In this document: in pieces, positions 1 to 7,337 of the stretch
Position numbering within the stretch: the first letter of the stretch is position 1
Layout: each line of letters starts with the position of its first letter
Source of the DNA: an uncultured Lachnospiraceae bacterium
Lineage (GTDB): Bacteria; Bacillota; Clostridia; Lachnospirales; Lachnospiraceae
NCBI GenBank assembly: GCA_910586645.1
Contig: CAJUIS010000044.1
Location: 1 to 10,446 of the forward strand
Length of the DNA stretch: 10,446 nt
Direction of reading: 5' to 3'
Translations under genes and position numbers: made by a program
Notes under the pieces: generated by a model
The model's database searches: none
What the model saw: the letters and a program-made list of their open reading frames with translations, nothing else
Told to the model about the DNA's origin: nothing

Positions 1-26
1 CCACCTGTTGCTATAATTGCGTACAT
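1..26 (-). CDS. rplU: Ribosomal protein L21, N-terminal fragment (cut by window edge)
   Basis: Only the first nine codons are in the window and they read MYAIIATGG on the minus strand, which is the characteristic beginning of bacterial ribosomal protein L21, a 50S subunit protein that binds 23S rRNA. The ATG at 26-24 has an excellent ribosome binding site, AGGAGG at 38-33, six bases upstream. A consensus promoter and a structured leader lie just before it, as expected for the rplU operon of Firmicutes, which normally continues with a small cysteine protease gene (ysxB/prp) and rpmA (L27); those genes would lie outside the window. The identification rests on nine residues plus the leader context, but this combination is hard to explain otherwise. 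Confidence 0.85.
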
Positions 27-101
27 ATGGCACCTCCTATTATCATTACTCGCCAGTTTCGGCGCTGCGTAATGCAGACTTCAGCCTCACTGTGCGGCAT
101 A
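27..101 (-). promoter_or_regulatory. Ribosomal protein L21 leader (5' UTR of rplU)
   Basis: The roughly 75 bases between the predicted transcription start (about 101) and the rplU start codon form a compact structured leader. Reading the minus strand I see a GCCGCACAGTGAGGC segment, then a CTGC/GCAG hairpin with loop ATTAC, then a CGCC/GGCG hairpin with a six-base loop, then the AGGAGG ribosome binding site. Rfam describes an L21 leader in front of rplU in low-GC Gram-positive bacteria and proposes that it lets a ribosomal protein repress its own operon. Position, length and the two hairpins match that class; assignment to the Rfam family is from memory and not from a covariance search. Confidence 0.7.
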
Positions 102-108
102 CTCATAT

Positions 109-137
109 ATAATATAAGAAAGGCTTTCGTTTGTCAA
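109..137 (-). promoter_or_regulatory. Sigma-A promoter of the rplU operon
   Basis: On the minus strand a perfect -35 box TTGACA (137-132) is followed after 17 bases by the -10 box TATTAT (114-109). Transcription would start near 101. The -35 box begins only seven bases after the stop codon of the upstream fucosidase, so the promoter sits right at the gene boundary. The strength of the match suits a ribosomal protein operon. Confidence 0.85.
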
Positions 138-144
138 GGAAATT

Positions 145-3100
145 TTACTTTTTCACTTTTACCTGCTGCGCCTTGGTTGCCGGACTGTAAGCGCCGGCTG
201 CTTTTGTAATAACTTTATAATAATTCTTTCCTTTCTTTGCTTTCTTATCGGTAAAAGAAGTCTGCTTCGCTTTTAACGTCTTAATCTTTTTATACGCGCC
301 GTTCTTCTTTGCCGCGCGCAGAATAATATAATTTTTGGCTCCCTTTACTTTTTTAAAGCTGATTTTTGCTCCTCCCTTTACGGCTTTTGCCTTAAATTTC
401 GTCACTGTTTTGGGAATCGTTACGGATGCGCCCGCGCTTGCGGCGCTGTCTGTATAAGAAGCGTCTTTCGAAACAGCAACGACCGTATAAGTCGAAGTCT
501 TTCCTGCCAGCGGTTTAACGTCCATATACGTCGTATTTGAAACCTCCGCAAGCTTAACCAAAGCCGCGTTTCCTGCTTTTCGGTAAATCACATAAGACGA
601 AGCATGCAAAACAGGCGAAAATGAAACTTTAACTCCTTCCATTTTGCTGACCGCTTTTACATTTGCCGGAACGCCGAGAGGAACCGTCTGCGTCTTATCC
701 GGATTTGCCCCCGGATCTTTGTTGGTGTCTTTGTCCGGATCCTTATCGGGATTTTTATCCGGATATTCGCCGGGATCCTTTTCCACTTCCTTAAGCTCCG
801 CCATTGCTTTCTGCAGCTTCTCCAAAAATGAAATCATATCCTGCGTTGTTCCGTTCTTTGCCGCTGCAAGAGCTTTCTCATATGCCGCTTTAAAAGGAAG
901 CCATGTCTCTTCCGTATAGTTTTCCTCACCCAGACTGACAAAAATCTCAGCCTCGGAAACCGACTCCGTTAAATCCTGTTTTGCAAACTCATATCTTTCC
1001 ACAATTACTCTGCAGGCATCCGTTTTCTGACCGTCTTCTGTCGTTACTGTAATCGTTGTTTCTCCGTTTTTCAGACCCGTTATCATTGCCACGCATCCAT
1101 CTCCAGCCACGGATGCAACAAACGGATTAGAGCTTTCAAATGTGACGTTTTTATTTGTTGCATTAAAAGGAAGCACGGTTGCTCCTAAAAATGCATGCTC
1201 ATCTGTAAGAACCAGTTCTTCCTCATCAAATTCCACGCCTGTGACTGCAACTTCCTCAACTGTTTTATCCGTGCATTCAATCTCAAATTTATCTATCACA
1301 GGACCGCCCTTGCCGGAAGCCGTAAAAATGAGTTCTCCTTTTCCTGCCTGATTGACTGAAATTTCAAATTCTTCCGTATGGAATTGTGTTCCGTTAGTTT
1401 CTCCCCACACATCCAGGCTTCCGGAAACAAGCGAAGAGCCGCTCCATTCAAAAGCGTTTGGATTGCTTTCTTCTCTTCCGCTCCGGTAAGTCGCCGTAAT
1501 CTTATAGTTCCCCTCTTTCGGCGCGATAAACGGAAGATAAATCCGGTTACCCTCTTCAAACCAGTTGACTTCTTTCCCATTGCTGGCAGTTTCCCGCTCC
1601 GTAATCCGCACATACTTTGTCGCGTCTTTCGCTCCGCTGGAATCTAAAATAAAGGATTCCGCTTCCACTTTCTTTTTCTGCGTACCCTCCGGCAAAAGAA
1701 ACGGATTTTTCTCACTATACGTCTCGGTCAGCTTTTCTTTTGCTTCCTGTAACTGACGCATCGCAAAAAATACTGCTTTCTTATCTACCTCTTGCTGTTC
1801 CAGACATTCTTTCAAACTTTTTGTCCACTGCATGACTGCCTTTTTCTCAGATTCCCGATTTGCATACCGGTCAAAATCCAGTCCCTCGCACTCCTCAAAC
1901 AAAGAAGCCGCTTCGGCCATACGCTCCGGATCGTCCAAATCCCGAATGGTCACCGGAAGACTGATGTTAAATCCAAGCAGACCGCCGTCTGCAGCGCCAA
2001 TCAAATCCACCGTAAAGGTAAGGTCGCCTTTTATGCCCACATCTCGTTTTGTCGTTACCGGGATGATTTTTTCCGTCTCTCCATCTTCAAAAACAATCGT
2101 TCCCTGAATTCCATCCACGTCGTAATTGCCCTGAACGGCAGAACCCGGATTATTTTCATACATAGCCGTAATTCTTCCTTTGCTCCCGCCAATACGCTTT
2201 ACTACAACGCTCTCCACAGTATCTTCTTCCATCGTAAGAGACTGCTTTTCAAATTGAACGACGCCTTTTTCATCGTTATTTAAGACAGCCGCTAAATTCA
2301 GACCAACCGTTCCCTTCGTTCTGATTTCCAGAGTATGCTCCCCTGATTCAAGATCCGGCGATTCATAAATCATCTGTCCCGTCTTCCTGACGGACGCTTT
2401 CGTATCCATCACATCCACTTTCGTCCCGTCGATATAAATATCCGCCGTTCCATGTGACGGATCTTTCGTTCCAAACACCCATACTTTATGTCCGGTAAAT
2501 TTCAAAGAAGCCGTCGCCCCGCTGTTCGCCCATGTTCCAACGCCGTCTATAAACTGGCTTCCCGTTTCATTTGTCCAGTTTCCGGTAAACGTAAAACCAC
2601 TGCCGTCAGAATCATCCGTATCCGAAACAAGAATTTTCTCCATTCCATCCGGAATCGGCGACGGCTCCTCGAACTCTTTCGTCGCTTTATATACCCCAAC
2701 TTCGCTAATCAGGGGAACCGCGTACGAACCCGTGATACGAATGCGGATTTTATCAGCCAGCACAGGCTTTGTCCGGCAGATTCTCTTCGCGCCAATCGTC
2801 GTTCCCCGCGCAAATTCTTTCCATTCTCCTCCATTCGCCTGATAATCCACCACAAAGCTTTTCACTCTCTGCCCAAGCAAAATCGCTTCCTCTATCGTTA
2901 CCATATCAAAACGCTTTGCTCCTCCCAGATTAAGCGTCAGGCTCCCGGTCGTCGTGCCGTCTTCCATCGTCCAGTATGTTTCGTCCGAACCGTCCAATAC
3001 GTTTGACGGAGCAAAGGCCACGTCGTTTCCTCTCACTTCTGACGCCGTAACCTCGGCGTCCTTTGCCAGATTATTCGCAAAGCTGTTTTTAATATTGGCT

Positions 3101-4260
3101 CCAAATTCGGCCATGCGGTTTAAAATATCCTCGTCTACCGTTCCATCTGTATTTGGAGGAATATTCAAAAGCAAAACGGCATTGTGTCCGACCGAATTAA
3201 AATACATATCGGAAAGTTCTTTCAAAGACTTCGGCGTCTTTTTTCCAGGTCCCCAGAACCACCCGCTCGTAATGCGCGCGTCTGCTTCCGGCACCGTCCA
3301 TTGATTCCCTTCCGCAATGCCAACCGTCGTCCCGTTGCTTCCCGTCCGGTTGCTGTCAATCGTATTCGCTTCATAATCCACCTGGGATTTTGACCAGGTT
3401 TCTTCATTTGCCAGTCCCAGTTCATTGCCAATCCATCGTACGGTTGTATATGCCTCAGCTCCAAAAAGCATACAGTCGTCCTCATAACCGCCCGCTTTTC
3501 CCTCGTTTCTCTGAATCGTATCAAACCAGAGCTGGAAGTCATACTCCTGCGCGTTCGCGCCGCTTCCCTTGGCTCCGTCCATCCAGACTTCTACAAAATG
3601 ACCGTCATTGCCATATTTATCGCTGCCAAGAATTTCCTCAAGCTGCTTGTTGTAAAATTCGTTGTAATCCAAAACATCGTTTTCTTTACTTGTTGGATTT
3701 CCGTTTGCATCATAATATCCATAACTTGGCTCGTGGATGTCCCAGGGAGATAAATACAGTCCCATGTTCAGATCGTACCTGGTACAGGCCGCGGATATTT
3801 CCGCCAGCACATCTCCCTCGCCGTTTTTGTAGCCTGCCGCCGTCACGTCATAATCCGTTTCCGCGCTGTTCCAGAGACAAAAACCGTCATGGTGCTTCGC
3901 CGTAATAATCAGCTTTTTAAATCCGGCGTCTTTCATTGCTTTTACCATACGATCCGCGTCAAAATCATTTTCAAGCCGGAATATATCAGACGGAGCCCTG
4001 TCCCCATAATGCTCTCCCCATTCTACGTTTTCAAACGTATTTGGCCCGAAATGGCAAAACGCCGCAAGCTCTTCTTTCTGGTACTGGTACTGATTCAAAC
4101 TCGGCAATGCTCCCCAAGGCTGTGGCGCCGCAGTCTTATTATCCGACAGCGCGTCCGCTCTTTCTTCCGCATAAGCGTCCCCCTCTCCAAACGGCACGCT
4201 TCCAATCGCAAGAAACGACGCCAGAAGACCAATCCCCAGTCTTTTCATTCTTTTACTCAT
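145..4260 (-). CDS. Secreted multidomain GH29 alpha-L-fucosidase
   Basis: This 1371-residue protein is a secreted glycoside hydrolase family 29 enzyme, predicted to release L-fucose from host glycans. Residues 1-31 are a signal peptide (KRMKR, hydrophobic stretch, cleavage after AYA). The catalytic domain spans about 45-395: HHDGF is at 123-127, the likely nucleophile is Asp228 in EVWMDG, and Glu280 in RWIGNE is the candidate acid/base. The RWIGNE type resembles subfamily B (1,3/1,4-fucosidases such as AfcB). Then follow an F5/8 type C (CBM32-like) domain 395-525, a galactose-binding-like beta domain 545-660, a Calx-beta-like domain 665-775, a FIVAR-like helical segment 785-845, a CBM6/35-like domain 862-995, a bacterial Ig-like domain 1003-1088, a FIVAR-like helix pair 1090-1157, a Pro-Asp-Lys linker 1160-1190 and two Fn3-like domains 1195-1371, the last very lysine-rich. 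No LPXTG sorting signal is present. The start has GAGGAGG seven bases upstream. Domain borders are estimates. Confidence 0.93.
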   Translation of the reverse strand: MSKRMKRLGIGLLASFLAIGSVPFGEGDAYAEERADALSDNKTAAPQPWGALPSLNQYQYQKEELAAFCHFGPNTFENVEWGEHYGDRAPSDIFRLENDFDADRMVKAMKDAGFKKLIITAKHHDGFCLWNSAETDYDVTAAGYKNGEGDVLAEISAACTRYDLNMGLYLSPWDIHEPSYGYYDANGNPTSKENDVLDYNEFYNKQLEEILGSDKYGNDGHFVEVWMDGAKGSGANAQEYDFQLWFDTIQRNEGKAGGYEDDCMLFGAEAYTTVRWIGNELGLANEETWSKSQVDYEANTIDSNRTGSNGTTVGIAEGNQWTVPEADARITSGWFWGPGKKTPKSLKELSDMYFNSVGHNAVLLLNIPPNTDGTVDEDILNRMAEFGANIKNSFANNLAKDAEVTASEVRGNDVAFAPSNVLDGSDETYWTMEDGTTTGSLTLNLGGAKRFDMVTIEEAILLGQRVKSFVVDYQANGGEWKEFARGTTIGAKRICRTKPVLADKIRIRITGSYAVPLISEVGVYKATKEFEEPSPIPDGMEKILVSDTDDSDGSGFTFTGNWTNETGSQFIDGVGTWANSGATASLKFTGHKVWVFGTKDPSHGTADIYIDGTKVDVMDTKASVRKTGQMIYESPDLESGEHTLEIRTKGTVGLNLAAVLNNDEKGVVQFEKQSLTMEEDTVESVVVKRIGGSKGRITAMYENNPGSAVQGNYDVDGIQGTIVFEDGETEKIIPVTTKRDVGIKGDLTFTVDLIGAADGGLLGFNISLPVTIRDLDDPERMAEAASLFEECEGLDFDRYANRESEKKAVMQWTKSLKECLEQQEVDKKAVFFAMRQLQEAKEKLTETYSEKNPFLLPEGTQKKKVEAESFILDSSGAKDATKYVRITERETASNGKEVNWFEEGNRIYLPFIAPKEGNYKITATYRSGREESNPNAFEWSGSSLVSGSLDVWGETNGTQFHTEEFEISVNQAGKGELIFTASGKGGPVIDKFEIECTDKTVEEVAVTGVEFDEEELVLTDEHAFLGATVLPFNATNKNVTFESSNPFVASVAGDGCVAMITGLKNGETTITVTTEDGQKTDACRVIVERYEFAKQDLTESVSEAEIFVSLGEENYTEETWLPFKAAYEKALAAAKNGTTQDMISFLEKLQKAMAELKEVEKDPGEYPDKNPDKDPDKDTNKDPGANPDKTQTVPLGVPANVKAVSKMEGVKVSFSPVLHASSYVIYRKAGNAALVKLAEVSNTTYMDVKPLAGKTSTYTVVAVSKDASYTDSAASAGASVTIPKTVTKFKAKAVKGGAKISFKKVKGAKNYIILRAAKKNGAYKKIKTLKAKQTSFTDKKAKKGKNYYKVITKAAGAYSPATKAQQVKVKK

Positions 4261-4298
4261 AGATATTCCTCCTCTTTTCTTTTATACCCATAATAAAA

Positions 4299-4991
4299 CT
4301 ATTGCATCCGACGCTTCTTCTTCCTAAGCTCTGCCTTATCTTCCTCTGCTATACGGCAGGATTCCAGCATCTTTTGTATCGCTTTATTATATGTCCAGTC
4401 GCTCAGACGATTCTCAATCAAAAAAGAATTCGTCTCGTCCGGATATTTCGCATAGGCCGTCGCCACGCACCAGGCGACTCCCATTTTCGTATAATACCCG
4501 TCATAATCCAAATCGTTCATCACGTCTAAAACAGGCTTTATGTATTCCTCTGTCAAAAAATGGCTCATCAAAAGGACTGCTACAACGCGCTGGGAAAATT
4601 CATCCTTTTTTCCCGCATATTCCATCAGCCATTCCCATACTCTTTTTCTGTGCTTTCTCGCAATGACAAACGTCTGGCAAAAACCGTCGCTGACTGCCCA
4701 GTCCCCAATCTTTGGAATAAACCTGTCTGCATATAATAAGACCGTGTCAATCTCATCTTTTGCATACCCAAGCACAAATGCCTGCAGCGCCTGCTGTTCA
4801 AACAAATCATCCGGACACTGTTCCAGAAAACTGCGGTAATTTTCCTTCGCAATCTGCTTTGCCAGCTCCCTGAGTTTCGGAATCCTGACTCCAAGCATTG
4901 GTTTTGCCCCCGGCGTAATGCCGCCGCTTCGTTTTGCATATGCATCTTCCGCCAGTTCTTTCAGCCTCTCGTTTACTTCGTCAATCGTCAT
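4299..4991 (-). CDS. AlkD-like DNA alkylation repair protein (HEAT-repeat glycosylase family)
   Basis: This 230-residue protein belongs to the DNA alkylation repair family (COG4912), all-helical HEAT-like-repeat proteins. Characterised members such as Bacillus cereus AlkD excise N3- and N7-alkylated purines without flipping the base. Trp98 and Asp102 in GDWAVSDGF have the same W-x3-D spacing as AlkD Trp109/Asp113. Arg135 in FSQRVVAVLLM and Trp174 in GVAWCVATAY lie at almost the spacing expected for Arg148 and Trp187, so the active site looks intact; this alignment is by eye and from memory. The C-terminus is basic (LRKKKRRMQ), plausible for DNA contact. The ATG lies 10 bases after the trmD stop and has no strong ribosome binding site of its own; the purine-rich AAAGGGG at the trmD end suggests translational coupling. 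The next gene, the fucosidase, starts 38 bases downstream. Confidence 0.88.
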   Translation of the reverse strand: MTIDEVNERLKELAEDAYAKRSGGITPGAKPMLGVRIPKLRELAKQIAKENYRSFLEQCPDDLFEQQALQAFVLGYAKDEIDTVLLYADRFIPKIGDWAVSDGFCQTFVIARKHRKRVWEWLMEYAGKKDEFSQRVVAVLLMSHFLTEEYIKPVLDVMNDLDYDGYYTKMGVAWCVATAYAKYPDETNSFLIENRLSDWTYNKAIQKMLESCRIAEEDKAELRKKKRRMQ

Positions 4992-5001
4992 ACGCTTTTC
5001 T

Positions 5002-5739
5002 TTAAACCCCTTTTTTATCGTTTACCCCATATACGGCTTTTTCCCGAATCGTCAGATCCGCTTTTTTCAGCAAATCCGGCCTGTACCTCTTTGTCCTTAA
5101 AATAGACTGCTCCCGGCGCCACGCTTCAATCTTTTGATGGTTTCCCGACAATAAAACCTTTGGCGCCTCTTTTCCGTTCCATACAAACGGCCTCGTATAC
5201 TGGGGATATTCCAGCAGATTCCCCTCAAAAGATTCCATGGAGCCAGACGCTTCATTGGTAAGCACTCCCGGCACCATACGGGAAACGGCGTCCACCATAA
5301 CCATGGCTGCAAGCTCCCCTCCCGTTAAAACATAATCTCCTATCGAAACATAATCTGTTACAATTTCTTCCAGCGCCCGTTCGTCTACCCCTTCATAATG
5401 TCCGCACAGAAAAATCAGATCCTCTTCCAGAGACATCTCTTTTGCCAAATCCTGCGTAAACGTATGCCCCTGCGGCGTCAGATAAACTGTTCTTGGACGA
5501 CGGCCGATTTTTTCTGTCAGCGCATGGTACGCGTCATAAATGGGCTGCGCCTGCATCACCATGCCGGCGCCTCCTCCATAGGGATAATCATCCACCTTCT
5601 GATGCTTATCTTTCGTATAGTCTCTGATATTAACCGCATCTATATGCAGAAACCCGTTTTCTTCCGCTCTTCCGATAATGCTGGCGCTTAACGCCTGCCT
5701 TACCATTTCCGGAAACAAAGTAAGGATATAAAAATTCAT
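5002..5739 (-). CDS. trmD: tRNA (guanine37-N1)-methyltransferase TrmD
   Basis: TrmD uses S-adenosylmethionine to methylate N1 of G37, next to the anticodon of tRNAs reading CNN codons, which prevents +1 frameshifting; it is generally essential. At 245 residues this copy has the usual full length. Family signatures are clear: DDYPYGGGAGMVMQ (50-63), LCGHYEGVDER (111-121), and the trefoil-knot region SIGDYVLTGGELAAM (132-146). Asp150 in VDAVSR corresponds to the catalytic aspartate (Asp169 in E. coli). The ATG has AGGAG seven bases upstream, and this site lies inside the last codons of capA, whose stop codon is one base from the trmD start. TrmD is usually found with rpsP, rimM and rplS; here its neighbours are capA and an alkD-like gene, so it has been relocated or is a second copy. 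Confidence 0.96.
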   Translation of the reverse strand: MNFYILTLFPEMVRQALSASIIGRAEENGFLHIDAVNIRDYTKDKHQKVDDYPYGGGAGMVMQAQPIYDAYHALTEKIGRRPRTVYLTPQGHTFTQDLAKEMSLEEDLIFLCGHYEGVDERALEEIVTDYVSIGDYVLTGGELAAMVMVDAVSRMVPGVLTNEASGSMESFEGNLLEYPQYTRPFVWNGKEAPKVLLSGNHQKIEAWRREQSILRTKRYRPDLLKKADLTIREKAVYGVNDKKGV

Positions 5740-5740
5740 T

Positions 5741-7174
5741 TTAATTCTCCTGCCGCAAAATCCCGTCTTCCGTTATCACAACTTTCGGAGCGGAATATTT
5801 TTGCATAAACTCAAATATACGCTGCTTCTCCGACTCTTCCGTCACCAGATAAGTCCTAAGGTTTTTTTGAACGCACGGAAGAAACCCAAGCGTCAGTTCC
5901 CCGTTTTTATCAATTGTAATTTTGGCAAGCCCGGTATCCTGCGTACGTCTGCTGAACCAAAAATTTCCCAGGCTGTAAATCAAAGGCGTTCCGTCTATAA
6001 TCTCAAATCCCTGGAGGCAATGCGTATGTCCTCCAATAATTGCGTCTGCGCCCGCCGCCGCAAATTCCTTTGCCAGTTCATACTGATCCTGCCCATAATT
6101 ACTGTCGCCTTCTGTTCCCCAGTGTACAAAGGCGATTACATAATCACTGTTTTTCTTTGTATTTCTGATTACTTCCGCAAATTTATCCGGGTTTAAAGTT
6201 TTTAATACGCCGGGACTGTCTTCTGTCGCTTCTTTCGTATAATTTGTTGATCGCTCGATCTGGGTAGCCGCCACAATTGCAATTTTTCTTCCATTACAGA
6301 TAAAATAATACGGCTTTTCAGCCTCTTCCAAATCTGCCCCGGCGCCCACATGAGGAATTTGATTTTCATCCAGTACGGCAATTGTATCCAGAAGGGCATC
6401 CGGCCCAAAATCATAGACGTGGTTGTTCGCCAGTCCCACAATATCGGTTCCAAACGCCTTTAAAAGCTCCGCCCTTGACGGATCGGCGCGGAATGTAAAC
6501 GTCTTGCCTTTTAACGCTTCTCCTCTTGTGCTGTAAGTAAACTCATTGTTTATCATCATAACGTCCATGCCCTGCATAAGTTTCAGCAGATCTTCGGAAA
6601 AACAGTCGTATATTCCGTTCGCACAGCTATCCAGATAATTTGTCGTCGCATAGCCTTCTGAAAAATTGATGTCTCCCGCAAACGCAAGCGTAATTTCATC
6701 CGGAGAAGCGCATGCCTGCCACTTCACATTCTCCAACTGCTCCGGACAGATTCCCGTTTCTCTGCAGTACAAAAGCCAGAGCGTCCGAATGCTGTTTCCT
6801 GTCAGTTCATACCAGAGATTCCCATCCTGCCTGCCGGACGTTACCTCCTGGTTTATCTCTTCGATGCACGATTCCCCATACTCTTTGAAAACCCATTCCA
6901 GAAACGCCTCGTCCAAAAGATGATATCCGGCAAACTCCTCTGTATAATGTTCCAAAATGCCATGATACATTTTTTCTGTTTTTCCGATGTCTTTTTTTGG
7001 CTCCGCAATTTCTTTCCTGTCTTTTTCTGCCTCCTGTGTCTCCTGCCCTGCGTCCATTCCCCAAAACAAAAGAACAGACTCCTGCCATTCCTGTTTCCCG
7101 CAGCCGCAGAAGCCAATTGTCAGAAAAAGAAAAAACATGGAAATAAAAACCCGAAAACTGTATTTTTCCCGCAT
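5741..7174 (-). CDS. CapA-family lipoprotein (calcineurin-like metallophosphatase fold)
   Basis: This 477-residue protein carries the PGA_cap/CapA domain, related to the enzyme associated with poly-gamma-glutamate capsule synthesis and built on a metallophosphatase fold. The start at 7174 is preferred over an in-frame ATG at 7204 because GAGGAG lies about six bases before it and it begins a clean lipoprotein signal: MREKYSFR, a hydrophobic stretch, and a candidate lipidated Cys25 in GFCGCGK. Residues 30-65 are a charged linker. Residues 65-155 are a helical region I do not recognise. The CapA domain runs from about 160 to 435 with metal-site motifs GDIN (167-170), NNE (209-211), ANNH (249-252), HWG (351-353) and GGHTH (381-385). 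No capB, capC or pgsE is nearby, so a capsule role is not supported by context; phosphoesterase or other envelope activity is equally possible. It heads a probable operon with trmD. Confidence 0.92.
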   Translation of the reverse strand: MREKYSFRVFISMFFLFLTIGFCGCGKQEWQESVLLFWGMDAGQETQEAEKDRKEIAEPKKDIGKTEKMYHGILEHYTEEFAGYHLLDEAFLEWVFKEYGESCIEEINQEVTSGRQDGNLWYELTGNSIRTLWLLYCRETGICPEQLENVKWQACASPDEITLAFAGDINFSEGYATTNYLDSCANGIYDCFSEDLLKLMQGMDVMMINNEFTYSTRGEALKGKTFTFRADPSRAELLKAFGTDIVGLANNHVYDFGPDALLDTIAVLDENQIPHVGAGADLEEAEKPYYFICNGRKIAIVAATQIERSTNYTKEATEDSPGVLKTLNPDKFAEVIRNTKKNSDYVIAFVHWGTEGDSNYGQDQYELAKEFAAAGADAIIGGHTHCLQGFEIIDGTPLIYSLGNFWFSRRTQDTGLAKITIDKNGELTLGFLPCVQKNLRTYLVTEESEKQRIFEFMQKYSAPKVVITEDGILRQEN

Positions 7175-7236
7175 AAAATTCTCCTCATTTGTAATATTTA
7201 ACATATTCTTTGCGTCTGTTTTCCTGATATTTTTTT

Positions 7237-7245
7237 ATTATAACA
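7237..7245 (-). promoter_or_regulatory. Extended -10 promoter before capA
   Basis: The minus strand reads TGTTATAAT at 7245-7237, a perfect TATAAT with the TGn extension. No good -35 box lies 17 bases upstream, where the sequence is only a T-run, which fits an extended -10 promoter that does not depend on a -35 contact. Transcription would start near 7230, giving a leader of about 55 bases before the capA ATG. It is the only convincing promoter found for the capA-trmD-alkD-fucosidase run. Confidence 0.65.
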
Positions 7246-7276
7246 TAACTTTCCTGCTGAAAAAAGGAAAAAATAA

Positions 7277-7335
7277 AAAAGCTATGGCACAGAAAAACGG
7301 CTCAAACTAAGACATCTTTCCAAACCATAGCTTTT
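7277..7335 (-). terminator. Terminator-like inverted repeat after the pqqD-like gene
   Basis: Perfect 11-base arms AAAAGCTATGG (minus strand 7335-7325) and CCATAGCTTTT (7287-7277) flank a 37-base loop. On the minus strand the second arm runs into a T-rich tract (7280-7261: six T, A, five to six T, CC, more T), the layout of an intrinsic terminator. The first arm begins only two bases after the stop codon of the pqqD-like gene. The loop is much longer than in typical terminators, which lowers the confidence. The plus strand also has T-rich sequence after its arm, so it could work in both directions, although no plus-strand gene is seen. Confidence 0.6.
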
Positions 7336-7337
7336 AT

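Noticed and set aside
700..780. Short tandem repeat of GGATCC/TTATCC-like units
   Set aside because: It only encodes the Pro-Asp-Lys linker of the fucosidase; no separate repeat element or CRISPR structure is seen.
1792..2283. Long plus-strand open frame inside the fucosidase gene
   Set aside because: It lies wholly opposite the convincing fucosidase frame, has no ribosome binding site or family signature, and its composition is that of an antisense shadow.
3390..3905. Plus-strand frame of 171 codons opposite the GH29 catalytic domain
   Set aside because: The opposite strand encodes conserved catalytic motifs; the product is rich in Arg, His and Pro, as is typical of a shadow frame.
4261..4298. 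Possible promoter in the alkD-fucosidase gap (TATAAA with TG upstream)
   Set aside because: No acceptable -35 box is found at 16-18 bases upstream, and the gap is only 38 bases and holds the ribosome binding site; too weak to list as a feature.
7175..7204. Upstream ATG giving a CapA protein ten residues longer
   Set aside because: The ATG at 7174 has GAGGAG at good spacing and starts a standard lipoprotein signal; the upstream ATG has no ribosome binding site.
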